DNA of 64,000 nucleotides from Gemmatimonadaceae bacterium (GCA_025929535.1 JAICLZ010000004.1:1-64000); one strand, 5' to 3'. Numbered from the stretch's first letter, positions 44,690-53,214 are shown. Notes: generated by a model from the letters alone, not told the origin. Numbers and translations are program-made.

Positions 44690-46309
44690 TCAGTCCATCA
44701 CCACGTGCGCACCTCCGGTGCTCCTCGTCTTCCCGACGAGCAGCAGCATGGGAATGAGCAGGAGGATGCTCAGCATCGTGATGATGTAGATGTGCGAGTA
44801 GGCGATGACGCTCGCCTGGCCATACAGCTGCTGGTCGAGAATGCCGAGCGCCCGCTGGTGCGCGGTCCACCGATCGACTCCGTGCGTCATCATGCCGCGC
44901 GTGAGCATCTCGATGCGCTGAAGCGCGAGCGGGTTCGTCGTCGTCACGTGCTCGCCGAGCACTTCGCGAAATTGTGTGGTGTAGCGCGTGACGAGCGTGG
45001 CGATCACCGCGATGCCGAACGATCCGCCCAGCTGCCGGAAGAAGTTGTAGAGTCCCGACCCCTGCGACAGCTCGTGCGACGAAAGCCCGGCGAGCGTGAG
45101 CGTGGTGAGCGGCACGAACATCATGCCGAGCCCGATGCCGCGCAGAATCAACGGCCAGAAGAAGTCGATCTCCCCGCTCTGGCTCGTGATGAGCGAGAGC
45201 TTCCACGCGGCGAGCGCGAAGATGAGCGCACCTCCGGTGACCAGGAGTCGCGAGTCGACGCGCGCCGTGAGGCGGCCCACGATCGCCATGGAGACGGCGG
45301 TGGCCATCGCGCCCGGCAGCAGCACCAGCCCGGTCTGCTCGGCTGTCATGCGCAGATCGTTCTGCATGAACACCGGGAGTGTGAACGACATGGCGTAGAG
45401 TCCGACGCCCATGACGACGCCGAGCAGTGTGCCCACCCACACCTGGCGATGCTTGAGCACACGGAAGTCGATCGCCGGCTGATCCGTCGTGAGCTCGCGC
45501 CAGACGAGCCCGATCCCCGACACGACGGCGAGCGAGGTGAGAAAGATGATCTGCCGCGACTCGAACCAGTCCTCGCGCTGCCCGTGCTCGAGCACGTACT
45601 GCGTCGCGAAGACGCAGATCGCGAGAAGCGAGATACCCTGATAATCGATGCTGGACGGCTTCTGCTGGTGCTCGGGATCGTGGACGTACGCCGCGATCAT
45701 GGTGGCGGCGACGATGCCAATGGGCAGGTTGATGTAGAAGATCCACGGCCAGCCGGCGTTGTCCACGAGATAGCCGCCCAGCGTGGGCCCGATGGTGGGG
45801 CCCACCATGACGCCGAGCCCGAAGAGCGCCATCGCCATTCCGGCCTCTTCGGGCGGAAACGACTCGAAGAGCACGGCTTGCGAGACGGTCATGAGGGCGC
45901 CCCCGCCAACGCCTTGCAGGAGACGCCAGAGCACGAGCGTCGCCAGCGAATGCGAGGCGCCGCAGAAGAAGCTCGACATGGTGAAGAGAATGATCGAGCC
46001 CACGAAGTAGCGCTTGCGCCCGAACAGATCGCCGAGAAACCCGGTGAGGGGCATGACGATCACGCTGGCGATGATGTAGCCGGTCGAGACCCAGGCGATC
46101 TCGTCCAGATTGGCGCCGAGATTTCCCATCATGTCGGGGAGCGCCACGTTGACGATCGACGAGTCGATCACCTGCATGAGCGCAGCGACGACGACGGCGA
46201 GCGCGATGAGGTACTTGTGCTCGGCGCCTCGCCGCACTTCGGGTGGGGCTTCGAACCCGGCCCGGCTCGGGGGGCGCTCGGTTGCACTGCTCACTACGGA
46301 AGTGGCCAT
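44690..46309 (-). CDS. DHA2 family (EmrB/QacA-type) multidrug MFS transporter
   Basis: Fourteen-helix proton-coupled drug exporter, 539 residues. The first helices contain ALMQVIDSSIVNVALPDMMG (motif D1), and GFLGDLFGRKRYFVGSIILF and LWRLLQGVGGGALMTVSQAV are the loop 2-3 and motif B/C regions. MALFGLGVMVGPTIGPTLGG is antiporter motif C. No adjacent EmrA-type adaptor or outer-membrane channel is present. The gene is divergent from a TetR regulator and starts next to a palindromic operator that overlaps its predicted promoter, so it is probably repressed by that TetR. Confidence 0.93.
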   Translation of the reverse strand: MATSVVSSATERPPSRAGFEAPPEVRRGAEHKYLIALAVVVAALMQVIDSSIVNVALPDMMGNLGANLDEIAWVSTGYIIASVIVMPLTGFLGDLFGRKRYFVGSIILFTMSSFFCGASHSLATLVLWRLLQGVGGGALMTVSQAVLFESFPPEEAGMAMALFGLGVMVGPTIGPTLGGYLVDNAGWPWIFYINLPIGIVAATMIAAYVHDPEHQQKPSSIDYQGISLLAICVFATQYVLEHGQREDWFESRQIIFLTSLAVVSGIGLVWRELTTDQPAIDFRVLKHRQVWVGTLLGVVMGVGLYAMSFTLPVFMQNDLRMTAEQTGLVLLPGAMATAVSMAIVGRLTARVDSRLLVTGGALIFALAAWKLSLITSQSGEIDFFWPLILRGIGLGMMFVPLTTLTLAGLSSHELSQGSGLYNFFRQLGGSFGIAVIATLVTRYTTQFREVLGEHVTTTNPLALQRIEMLTRGMMTHGVDRWTAHQRALGILDQQLYGQASVIAYSHIYIITMLSILLLIPMLLLVGKTRSTGGAHVVMD

Positions 46310-46337
46310 CGCTTGACCGGAAGTCGGGAGCTGGAGT

Positions 46338-46366
46338 AATATACCCGTGAGTATGATACTCCGCAA
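46338..46366 (-). promoter_or_regulatory. Predicted promoter of the MFS gene with TetR-type operator
   Basis: On the minus strand TTGCGG (46366-46361), a 17-nt spacer and TATATT (46343-46338) make a good sigma-70-like promoter. It lies about 29 nt upstream of the MFS start. The palindrome ATACCCGTGAGTAT (46341-46354) overlaps the -10 and the spacer, and GAGTATGATACTC (46349-46361) is a second, overlapping perfect palindrome. Binding by the adjacent TetR protein is inference. Confidence 0.6.
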
Positions 46367-46396
46367 ACCGTCTTACCCGACTGCGAGGAGCGTGCG

Positions 46397-47071
46397 ATGC
46401 ACTCGCTGAAGCAGCTGAAATGGGAGCGCCGGCCGCAGGAGCGGCCGCAGGAGCTGCTCAAGGCGGCGCTCGAGGTGTTCGCGCGCAACGGCTATCGCAA
46501 CACCACGCTGGAGGAGATCGGCGAGGCCGCCGGCGTGACCAAAGGGGCGATTTACCACTACTTCGCCAACAAGGAGCGCCTGCTTCTCGCGGTGATCGAG
46601 CACTATCAGACGCTGACGTTCACCCGCGCCGAGCAGGAGATCCGGAACCGGCGGCTGCCGGCGTCGACTCGCATTCGGCTGCTGATCCGCAAGGTCTTCT
46701 CCGACACGGAGGGCCGGCGCGATCTGCTGGCGCTCCTCGTGCGCGGGGTGACCCAGGAGATTCCCCACGTGCACGAGCGCTGGATGCGAGGGCCGGTCCA
46801 CCTCTGGACCCTCGTGGCCAATCTCGTGGAAGAGGGAAAAGCGCGCGGAGAGTTTCGCCTGGATGCCGATGGGGACGTGGGCGCGCGCGTGCTCGTGTCG
46901 GGACTCATGCTGCAGCTGATGTGGCAGCTGCACGTGGAGACGATGCCGGCGATCGCGATGGATGCGGACCGCCTGATCGATTCGAGTGTGGAGATGTTTC
47001 TGGCATCGCTGCGCATCACGACCCCGCGCGCGAAGCGGAAGAACCGGGCTCGGCGCGCGAAAGCGATTTAG
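46397..47071 (+). CDS. TetR/AcrR family transcriptional regulator
   Basis: A 224-residue DNA-binding repressor. The N-terminal HTH reads AALEVFARNGYRNTTLEEIG and AAGVTKGAIYHYFANKERLL, standard for TetR; the C-terminal ligand domain is helical (RLLIRKVFSDTEGRRDLLAL). GAGGAG precedes the ATG. It is divergent from the MFS pump with 87 bp between start codons, which is the classic arrangement for a local drug-efflux repressor. A close copy of the intergenic palindrome lies directly after its stop codon. Confidence 0.93.
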   Translation: MHSLKQLKWERRPQERPQELLKAALEVFARNGYRNTTLEEIGEAAGVTKGAIYHYFANKERLLLAVIEHYQTLTFTRAEQEIRNRRLPASTRIRLLIRKVFSDTEGRRDLLALLVRGVTQEIPHVHERWMRGPVHLWTLVANLVEEGKARGEFRLDADGDVGARVLVSGLMLQLMWQLHVETMPAIAMDADRLIDSSVEMFLASLRITTPRAKRKNRARRAKAI

Positions 47072-47085
47072 ATACGCGTGCGTAT
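47072..47085. promoter_or_regulatory. Second copy of the TetR-type palindrome, after the tetR stop
   Basis: ATACGCGTGCGTAT begins on the first base after the TAG of tetR. It shares 12 of 14 bases with ATACCCGTGAGTAT in the tetR/MFS intergenic region, including both ATAC/GTAT arms and the central CGTG. Both agree with ATACNCGTGNGTAT. It may be an auxiliary operator, or a site that blocks elongation when bound. Confidence 0.5.
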
Positions 47086-47140
47086 GTCGTTGCGCTCGCA
47101 CGCCTGGCGGCGCGCCACAACTCGCACGTTCTCCGTCGGG

Positions 47141-47629
47141 CTAGCTGTCGTTCGCGAACGCCGCTTTCGATGCTTCGAGTCGCAGGATCTCCAGCAGCGC
47201 CTCCTGCGCCTCGGCCTGTTTGATGAGCGGTGCGTACGCCACCGTCGCGAGCTCGGGAACCTGTCCCGCGTTCGCTTCCAGCGCCTTCCAGAGTCCGCGC
47301 TTTCCGTGTACGCCGAGCTCGACGGCCTCCACGGCTTCGAAGAGCCGCAGGGCGCCGTTGCCTGGATCGTCGGCGATGAGCTTGAGCGCCAGCGCCTTCT
47401 CGGACATCCATCCAGCCACGCGCCTCGGCGTGCTGCTGGATTCATCCAGCCGATCGAGTAGCTGGGCGAGCACTGTGCGCTCGCCCTCGATCTCGCGTCG
47501 GATGCGCGCGGTGATGTCCGCGATGCGGCCAACGCCGTGCGCGGCTTCGATGTGCTCGAGGATCGCCAGCCCCGCTTCCGAGCCCGCGAAATGATCCTTG
47601 AGATAGATGGCGAGATGCTTCTTGGACAC
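47141..47629 (-). CDS. Helical cytoplasmic protein, unknown function
   Basis: A 162-residue protein from a GTG at 47629 (GGAG 7 nt upstream). It is almost wholly alpha-helical: KKHLAIYLKDHFAGSEAGLA, ITARIRREIEGERTVLAQLL, and a C-terminal segment PLIKQAEAQEALLEILRLEA. The pattern of two long helix pairs suggests a ferritin-like or four-helix bundle, but metal-binding residues are not obvious. The 110 codons upstream in the track are antisense to the oxidoreductase and unsupported. It lies 74 nt downstream of the PYROXD2-like gene on the same strand. Confidence 0.65.
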   Translation of the reverse strand: MSKKHLAIYLKDHFAGSEAGLAILEHIEAAHGVGRIADITARIRREIEGERTVLAQLLDRLDESSSTPRRVAGWMSEKALALKLIADDPGNGALRLFEAVEAVELGVHGKRGLWKALEANAGQVPELATVAYAPLIKQAEAQEALLEILRLEASKAAFANDS

Positions 47630-47703
47630 TGCCCCGCTCCGCGTATGTGACCTCGCCCATGCTAGGCGTTTTCCGTGCCGTGACTTCCCCGGCGCGATCG
47701 ATG

Positions 47704-49134
47704 TCAGCCGCCGAGCTCCGAGAGCGCGGCGCGCGCAGCGTACATGCCACAGAGGCCATGCACCCCGCCGCCGGGAGGCGTGGACGCGGAGCACAGGTAA
47801 ACACCCTCGATCGACGTCGCATACGGCACGCGGCGCACGACCGGCCGAAAGAACAGCTGTCGAAGCGTGTTCGCTCCGCCGACGATGTCTCCGCCGTGCA
47901 GATTCGCGTTGTGCTGCGCGAGCTCCGACGCGCGCGTCACGCGCCGCTCGAGAATGCAATCACGAAATCCGGGCGCGAAGCGCTCGATCTGTCGCTCGAT
48001 GCGATCGCTCATGTCGACACTCGAGCCGTACGGCACGTGGCAATACGCCCACAGCGTGTGCTTGCCAGCGGGCGCGCGCGTCGCGTCGAAGAGACTCGGC
48101 TGGGCGGCCAGCACGAACGGCTGCTCCGCGTGCTCTCCCCGGTGCGGCGCGGCCTCCGACGCAACGATTTCCGCGAGCGTGCCGCCCAGGTGCAGCGTGC
48201 CCGCCGTCGCGCACTCCGCGTTGCGCCACGGCACAGGCTCGCTCAGCGCCCAGTCGACCTTGCACACGCCCGATCCATGCTCGTAGCGCTCGAGCGCACG
48301 TCGGTAGCTGCTCGAGAATCGATCGCCGGCAATCGCGAGCGCTCCGCGCGGCGACAGATCGAGAAAGATGGTTTTCGCATTCGGCAGGTCGCCGAGCGAT
48401 GCAACGGGAGAATCGGTCACGATCTCGCCACCCAGCGATCGGAGATAGGAGGCGAGCGCATTGGCCACGCTCTGCGCGCCGCCCGCGGGAATCGGCCAGC
48501 CGGCGAAATGGCCCACGACACCGAGCACCAGCCCGATCGATGCCGTGGCGACATCGGTGAGCGGCATGACCGAGTGCGTGGCGAGCCCTGCGAAGAATCC
48601 GCGCGCGCGCTCACCGCGAAATTTCCCGCGCGCGAGCGAGCGCGCACTGCGCAGGGCGTCGAGGCCGAAGTGCGCCACGAGAAGTGGATGGCGCGGGAGG
48701 TGCAGCGGCGCGATCGCATCGACCGAGAGCACATCCCACCGCTTCACGAATGGCCGAACGAGCTCGGCGTATGCATGTGCATCGCTGCCGAGGGTGGCGC
48801 CGGTGCGCTCGATCGACGTGCTCAGGATCGCCGGCGGTCCATCGTCGAACGGATGCGCCATCGCTGCCGGCGGCTCGATCCAGCGAAGCCCGTGCTGCTC
48901 GAGCGGCAGCGACGGCAGGAACTCCGTGCCCACCGCCATCGGATACACGGCGGAGCAGATGTCGTGCGTACACCCGGGAAGCGTGAGCTCGGCAGAGCGC
49001 GCTCCACCTCCGAACGTGGGCTGTGCTTCGAGCACGAGCACGGAGCGCCCGGTCCGCGCGAGCACGATGGCCGCCGCGAGACCGTTGGGTCCGGATCCGA
49101 CGACGACCGCGTCATAAGAGTGACGAGGAGACAT
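47704..49134 (-). CDS. PYROXD2/phytoene-dehydrogenase-like FAD oxidoreductase
   Basis: A 476-residue flavoprotein. The N-terminus YDAVVVGSGPNGLAAAIVLA followed by LVLEAQPTFGGGARS is the FAD-binding site with the PNGL variant typical of PYROXD2-type proteins in the CrtI superfamily. The C-terminus (VYLCSASTPPGGGVHGLCGM) closes the FAD fold. No carotenoid genes are adjacent, so carotene desaturation is not indicated; substrate unknown. ATG at 49134. Confidence 0.88.
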   Translation of the reverse strand: MSPRHSYDAVVVGSGPNGLAAAIVLARTGRSVLVLEAQPTFGGGARSAELTLPGCTHDICSAVYPMAVGTEFLPSLPLEQHGLRWIEPPAAMAHPFDDGPPAILSTSIERTGATLGSDAHAYAELVRPFVKRWDVLSVDAIAPLHLPRHPLLVAHFGLDALRSARSLARGKFRGERARGFFAGLATHSVMPLTDVATASIGLVLGVVGHFAGWPIPAGGAQSVANALASYLRSLGGEIVTDSPVASLGDLPNAKTIFLDLSPRGALAIAGDRFSSSYRRALERYEHGSGVCKVDWALSEPVPWRNAECATAGTLHLGGTLAEIVASEAAPHRGEHAEQPFVLAAQPSLFDATRAPAGKHTLWAYCHVPYGSSVDMSDRIERQIERFAPGFRDCILERRVTRASELAQHNANLHGGDIVGGANTLRQLFFRPVVRRVPYATSIEGVYLCSASTPPGGGVHGLCGMYAARAALSELGG

Positions 49135-49550
49135 GGGTGCGCGCTCGTCACGGTGACGGAATGAAGCTCAGCTTGGAACGACGGACGAGCGGATGAAAAT
49201 GGCAAGGCGCGGACCACCGCTCCTTCCGAAGGCGTCGTTGAACTCTGCGACCGCGGCCGGCACGGCGAGTGGGACGCGTTGCCTCTTCCACCTGCGATAT
49301 CGGTCGAGCGCCATGGCCGCTCCCAGAGGAATCGAGAACGAGAAGAAATAGGGTGCGTACGGCCCCGCCCGAGTATACTCGGCACCGAGAAGCTGAGCCG
49401 TGAGCAGATTGTACGACCAATCGCCCGTCGACCAGGTGCTTGATGTCTCACTTCATATACAGTGTCGCAGACTTCTATCGAATAATGGCTTAGCTTCACT
49501 TTTTGAAACTTCCACCGCGCGAGCCAACCCGTTCACGGGAATGAGCTCCC
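49135..49550. other. Intergenic region without convincing gene; contains a 14-bp palindrome
   Basis: About 540 nt separate the divergent oxidoreductase and M20 genes. Track ORFs here (49148-49420, minus) look like noise: Arg-rich with no start signal. One perfect palindrome, CCGAGTATACTCGG, sits at 49369-49382. The stretch 49430-49520 is clearly AT-richer than its surroundings and probably holds the M20 promoter, but I could not find a properly spaced -35/-10 pair. Confidence 0.6.
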
Positions 49551-49679
49551 ATGAACGAAGCGTCCGTCAGCTATTTTCCACACCATCTCCCCGCTCGGAA
49601 CGCGTTCGCCGCCAAGGGCCTGACTCTGGGCGAACGCACCGAGCTCGCATGCATGGCCACCCGCACCGAGACCCAGTGA
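49551..49679 (+). CDS. Possible 42-residue leader ORF of the M20 gene
   Basis: A short ORF (MNEASVSYFPHHLPARNAFA start) whose TGA overlaps the M20 ATG as ATGA. The M20 start has no Shine-Dalgarno of its own, which fits translational coupling. There is no recognisable domain, and the SD for this ORF is itself poor, so it may be chance. Confidence 0.25.
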   Translation: MNEASVSYFPHHLPARNAFAAKGLTLGERTELACMATRTETQ

Positions 49680-51106
49680 TGAAGATGTCGCTCCGCGCAT
49701 TGACCGCAGCTGCCCTCGCAATCTGCTCCGTTGCCTTCGCCGCGCCGCGGGCTCGCGCGCAGATGACGCTCAATCCGCACCAGCAGGCGCTCCACGACAT
49801 CTACAAGGAGCTGATCGAGACCAACACCGAGGACTCGGCCGGCGTGGGCAGCGTGACGAAGGCATCGGAGCAGATCGCGGCCCGCTTCCGCGCCGCGGGA
49901 TATCCGGAGTCCGACATCCATCTGCTCGGCCCCACGCCGGACAAGCACTCGATCGTCGTGCGGCTGCACGGCACCGGCGCGCGGAAGCCGCTGCTCCTGC
50001 TCGCGCATCTGGATGTGGTGATGGCGCTTCCCAGCGACTGGACGACGGACCCGTTCAAGCTCGTCGAGAAGGACGGCTACTACTACGCGCGCGGCTCGAT
50101 CGATGACAAGGCGATGGCGTCGATCTTCGTCGCCAACATGATTCGCTACAAGAAGGAAGGCTTCGTTCCCGATCGCGACATCATCCTGGCGCTGACGCCG
50201 GACGAGGAGAAGTCGGGACAGCTCGGCGCGAACTGGCTGGTGCAGAATCACAAGGATCTCATCGATGCGGCCTACGCGATCAACGAGGGCGGAGGCGGCT
50301 CGCTGAAGAATGGCAAGCCGTTTCTCCAGGCGGTGCAGGCGACGGAAAAGGCGTTCACGAACTTCACACTCACCGTCAGGAATCCCGGCGGTCACTCGTC
50401 CGTGCCGCGTCCCGACAACGCGATCTATCAGCTCGCCGAAGGGCTGGTGCGCTTCGAGCACTTCAAGTTTCCAGTACAGCTGAACGACGTGACGCGTGCG
50501 TTCTTTTCGGGCACCGCCGCCATCGAGACACCCGCGAACGCTGCGGCGATGCGTGCCCTGCTCAGGAATCCGAACGACGCAGCGGCGGCGGCCACGCTGT
50601 CGAAGGATGCGCGATACAACTCAATGCTGCGCACGACCTGCGTCGCGACGCGCCTCAGCGGGGGGCACGCGGATAACGCGCTGCCGCAGACCGCGACCGC
50701 GCTCGTGAACTGCCGCGTCTTCCCGAATGTGCCGATCGACTCGGTTCGCAACACGATCGTTCGCGTGCTCGCGGACACGGGCATCGCGGTGTCACCGTCG
50801 GAGAAGATGGATCCCACCTCGCCATCGCCGCTGACGCCGGAGCTGATGGAGCCGATCAAGACGCTCACCAGGCAGATGTTCAACGACGTGCCGGTGATTC
50901 CGTTCATGTCGACTGGCGCGACGGATGGACGCTACCTGCGCGCGGGCGGGATTCCGACGTACGGCGTGTCCGGACTCTTCCTCGATCCCGCCGACGTGCG
51001 CGCGCATGGGCGCGACGAGCGCGTGCCGCAGAAGTCGCTCTACGACTCGCAGGAGTTTCTGTATCAGCTCGTCAAGATGCTGTCGACCGAAAAGCCCAAG
51101 GTGTAG
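49679..51106 (+). CDS. Secreted M20 family metallopeptidase
   Basis: Zinc carboxypeptidase/dipeptidase of the M20/M25/M40 family, exported (signal peptide MKMSLRALTAAALAICSVAF, ending ARAQ). Metal ligands are visible in order: LLLAHLDVVM (His), GSIDDKAMAS (bridging Asp), TPDEEKSGQL (catalytic Glu and ligand), YAINEGGGG, and the late His in ADVRAHGRDERVP. The dimerisation domain is seen as NFTLTVRNPGGHSSVPRPDN. 475 residues. Start chosen at 49679; the 93 upstream codons lack homology. With the M1 and M13 proteins it makes a third exported peptidase in this window. Confidence 0.92.
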   Translation: MKMSLRALTAAALAICSVAFAAPRARAQMTLNPHQQALHDIYKELIETNTEDSAGVGSVTKASEQIAARFRAAGYPESDIHLLGPTPDKHSIVVRLHGTGARKPLLLLAHLDVVMALPSDWTTDPFKLVEKDGYYYARGSIDDKAMASIFVANMIRYKKEGFVPDRDIILALTPDEEKSGQLGANWLVQNHKDLIDAAYAINEGGGGSLKNGKPFLQAVQATEKAFTNFTLTVRNPGGHSSVPRPDNAIYQLAEGLVRFEHFKFPVQLNDVTRAFFSGTAAIETPANAAAMRALLRNPNDAAAAATLSKDARYNSMLRTTCVATRLSGGHADNALPQTATALVNCRVFPNVPIDSVRNTIVRVLADTGIAVSPSEKMDPTSPSPLTPELMEPIKTLTRQMFNDVPVIPFMSTGATDGRYLRAGGIPTYGVSGLFLDPADVRAHGRDERVPQKSLYDSQEFLYQLVKMLSTEKPKV

Positions 51107-51113
51107 CGAGCAT

Positions 51114-51146
51114 CGCGTGGTGACGGCGAATACCCGTCACCACGCG
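51114..51146. terminator. Bidirectional hairpin between the M20 and EXORDIUM-like genes
   Basis: CGCGTGGTGACGG pairs perfectly (13 bp) with CCGTCACCACGCG across a 7-nt loop, 7 nt after the M20 stop and 10 nt before the end of the convergent gene. There is no long T run, so efficiency is uncertain. Confidence 0.65.
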
Positions 51147-51155
51147 TGCGGCTCG

Positions 51156-52160
51156 TCAGTACGAGATCGCGCAGCCGCCCGATCCGGCGTTCACCCAATT
51201 GCGCTGGATGAGATAATAGTTGCCGTCCTTGAGCTGCATGTTGTACACGCCGCCGTTCGGAGCGGTGTGCGTCGTGCCCCACGTCCACGCGCACTTGTCG
51301 GCGTTCTCGTAGCCGCGCCGGTCGTACCAGGCGGTGCCCAGCTCGTCCGTGGTGGTCTCCTCGATCTCGTGCGCGAGCGTGTTCACCTCCGAGCTCGCGG
51401 CGACATCCGCGTTCGGCGATGCGAGCCCCGACGTGCAGCCACTCGGAAAATCCTGATTGTGCGGCATCGCCGCGTACAGCACGAGCTTGCCCGCGCTCGT
51501 GCTGCCGTGCGTGTGATACGCGCAGTACTGCGACCCGAAGCCGCCGCCGAGGTTGATGCCGCTGCCCGTGAAGATCGCGTACACGGTGTTGGCATCGTAG
51601 GCGATCTTGCCTTGCGAGATTCCCGCCGAGATCACGTTCACCATGTCGGCATCGGTTGGGCTGGATTTCGGACCGGCGACATCGGATCCCGTGCTCCAGT
51701 ATCCCGTGTAGGTGACCGCGTTGGTCACGTGCGCCCCCGCGCCGTTGTAGTACGTGGTGTTGATGTTGAAGTACGGCGATCCACCGAGGCTGCGGAGGAA
51801 CGAGCCGATGAGCGTCGCATCGTTGCTCCCTAACCCGATGCCCGTTTTCTGTCCGCTGTAGATCGTACCGGTTCCCCAATAGATCGCCACGACCTTCGTG
51901 ATGGCGGGATTCACGATGAGCGGTCCGCCATGGTAAAAGATGCCGCTGTTCGAGCTGGGCTTTGCCGAATTCGACTTTGCATAGAACTGCTTCGTGTGAA
52001 AGAGGTGCCTGCCGTTGAGCTCCTGCACGTGTGATGCGGAAGGCTGGGTCGCATCCGATGAAGGAGCCGTGATGCTTCCGGACTCCGTACATGCGTTGAT
52101 GAGGAGAACGGTGCAGGCGCCTGCAATGACCGTGCGTCGTGCAAAGAACGAACGTGACAT
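51156..52160 (-). CDS. EXORDIUM/PHI-1-like lipoprotein
   Basis: A 334-residue lipoprotein (lipobox LLINAC; GGAG 7 nt before the ATG). The body matches the EXORDIUM/phosphate-induced-protein-1 family, best known from plant cell walls: VVAIYWGTGTIYSGQ, and the signature VNTLAHEIEETTTDELGTAW, with YYLIQRNWVNAGSGGCA at the end. The HEIEE-TTD motif looks like a metal or catalytic site, but activity has not been established for the family. Bacterial members occur in soil groups; origin by transfer is possible, not shown. Confidence 0.8.
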   Translation of the reverse strand: MSRSFFARRTVIAGACTVLLINACTESGSITAPSSDATQPSASHVQELNGRHLFHTKQFYAKSNSAKPSSNSGIFYHGGPLIVNPAITKVVAIYWGTGTIYSGQKTGIGLGSNDATLIGSFLRSLGGSPYFNINTTYYNGAGAHVTNAVTYTGYWSTGSDVAGPKSSPTDADMVNVISAGISQGKIAYDANTVYAIFTGSGINLGGGFGSQYCAYHTHGSTSAGKLVLYAAMPHNQDFPSGCTSGLASPNADVAASSEVNTLAHEIEETTTDELGTAWYDRRGYENADKCAWTWGTTHTAPNGGVYNMQLKDGNYYLIQRNWVNAGSGGCAISY

Positions 52161-52290
52161 GGATGGTCTCCAGCGCGGTGAGAGTGTGCGCGATCGTGAG
52201 CAGGAAAGATGGTACCTCGCCGCCGCGTTGCGCGCCAGATGTTTCTATCGAGCGGAGCAGTAACGGGCGCCGTTCGGCCGTTGGCCCTGC

Positions 52291-53214
52291 TCAGCGCGCA
52301 ACCGCCACCGTGATTGCCTGATGCATCCCGCGCAGGAAGTGCGGCTGGCCGGCACTGTCCGGCACCCAGCAGAGAAAGAGATACTTGCCGGGGCGAAAGG
52401 TGGCGGAGACGACGGCCTGCTGGCCGGGATGGATAGCCACCACGCCGCCGATCGCTCGCGCCGCCGGCATTTCGCGCGCGGGATGCGCGAACCAGCGCAG
52501 CGCGTCCGCGGCCGAGTGCCCGGGGAGAATCTCGAGAATCTCGAGATCGTGCCCCTGTGAGGCGCCGTTCTGCACGTGCACCGTGCGATCGCCGGCCGTC
52601 AGCGTGCCGCGCACGGCAACGTGATAATCCGTGAGCGTCACGCTCGCATCCGCAGGCGGAGGCGCGTGCGCGGCGGTGGAGCTCGAGTCCGGCGTGCCCG
52701 TCACCGTCATGACCGCCATCATGCCGTGAAGCGCGTGCATCTTCCCGTCGGCGCTCTCGACCGCGCAGCTGATCGCGTACTCGCCGGCGGGAAAGAAGAG
52801 CGTGACCGTGGCGGTATCGCCGGGGCTCACCGCATTCGGACCGCCCCAACTGGATGTCTCGGGCACCGCGCGATCGTGCATGATCGCGTCGAGCACGGCG
52901 CGTGCGGAGTGGCCATAGGGCACGCGCTCGATGCCCAGCATGTGCACCTCGCTGCCGGCGTTCACGAGGCGCAAGGTCAGCCAGCCGGCGTGAACGCGGA
53001 CAGGCACACCGGTGAAGGCGTAGTCGTGCGCGGTGATGAGAACCGTGCGAGCGGTGCTCGCGCCGCTCGATAGTGAGCTGCGTGCCACGCTGGTATCCCC
53101 GAATGGCGCGCGTCGGCGCGTCGCGTCGTGGCCGGGGGATCTGCACCCTGCGCTCGAGCCGGCGGGCGCGATGAATAGCGCGACCAGCGCGAGCATCGAG
53201 CGGGCGGAAGCCAA
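52291..53214 (-). CDS. Tandem cupredoxin-domain lipoprotein
   Basis: About 307 residues from a TTG at 53214 (GGGAG 6 nt upstream; signal ending SSAGC); an ATG at 53196 is the alternative. Two cupredoxin-like domains follow. Each has a plausible type-1 copper ligand set: His in GSEVHMLGIE plus Cys-His-Met in EYAISCAVESADGKMHALHG; then His in SQGHDLEILE plus Cys-His-Met in LFLCWVPDSAGQPHFLRGM. That suggests an exported two-copper electron-transfer or copper-storage protein. The track's first 52 residues are out of the promoter region and unsupported. Confidence 0.72.
   Translation of the reverse strand: MASARSMLALVALFIAPAGSSAGCRSPGHDATRRRAPFGDTSVARSSLSSGASTARTVLITAHDYAFTGVPVRVHAGWLTLRLVNAGSEVHMLGIERVPYGHSARAVLDAIMHDRAVPETSSWGGPNAVSPGDTATVTLFFPAGEYAISCAVESADGKMHALHGMMAVMTVTGTPDSSSTAAHAPPPADASVTLTDYHVAVRGTLTAGDRTVHVQNGASQGHDLEILEILPGHSAADALRWFAHPAREMPAARAIGGVVAIHPGQQAVVSATFRPGKYLFLCWVPDSAGQPHFLRGMHQAITVAVAR

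Noticed and set aside
44705-46339. 544-residue plus-strand ORF over the MFS gene
   Set aside because: Composition is Glu/Arg/His-rich shadow sequence; the minus-strand MFS translation has clear motifs.
49440-49461. TTGATG ... TATACA as a promoter for the M20 gene
   Set aside because: The spacer is only 10 nt, too short for a sigma-70-type promoter.
48822-49499. 225-residue minus-strand ORF overlapping the oxidoreductase start
   Set aside because: It is out of frame with the FAD protein and has a Ser/Arg-rich shadow composition with no start signal.
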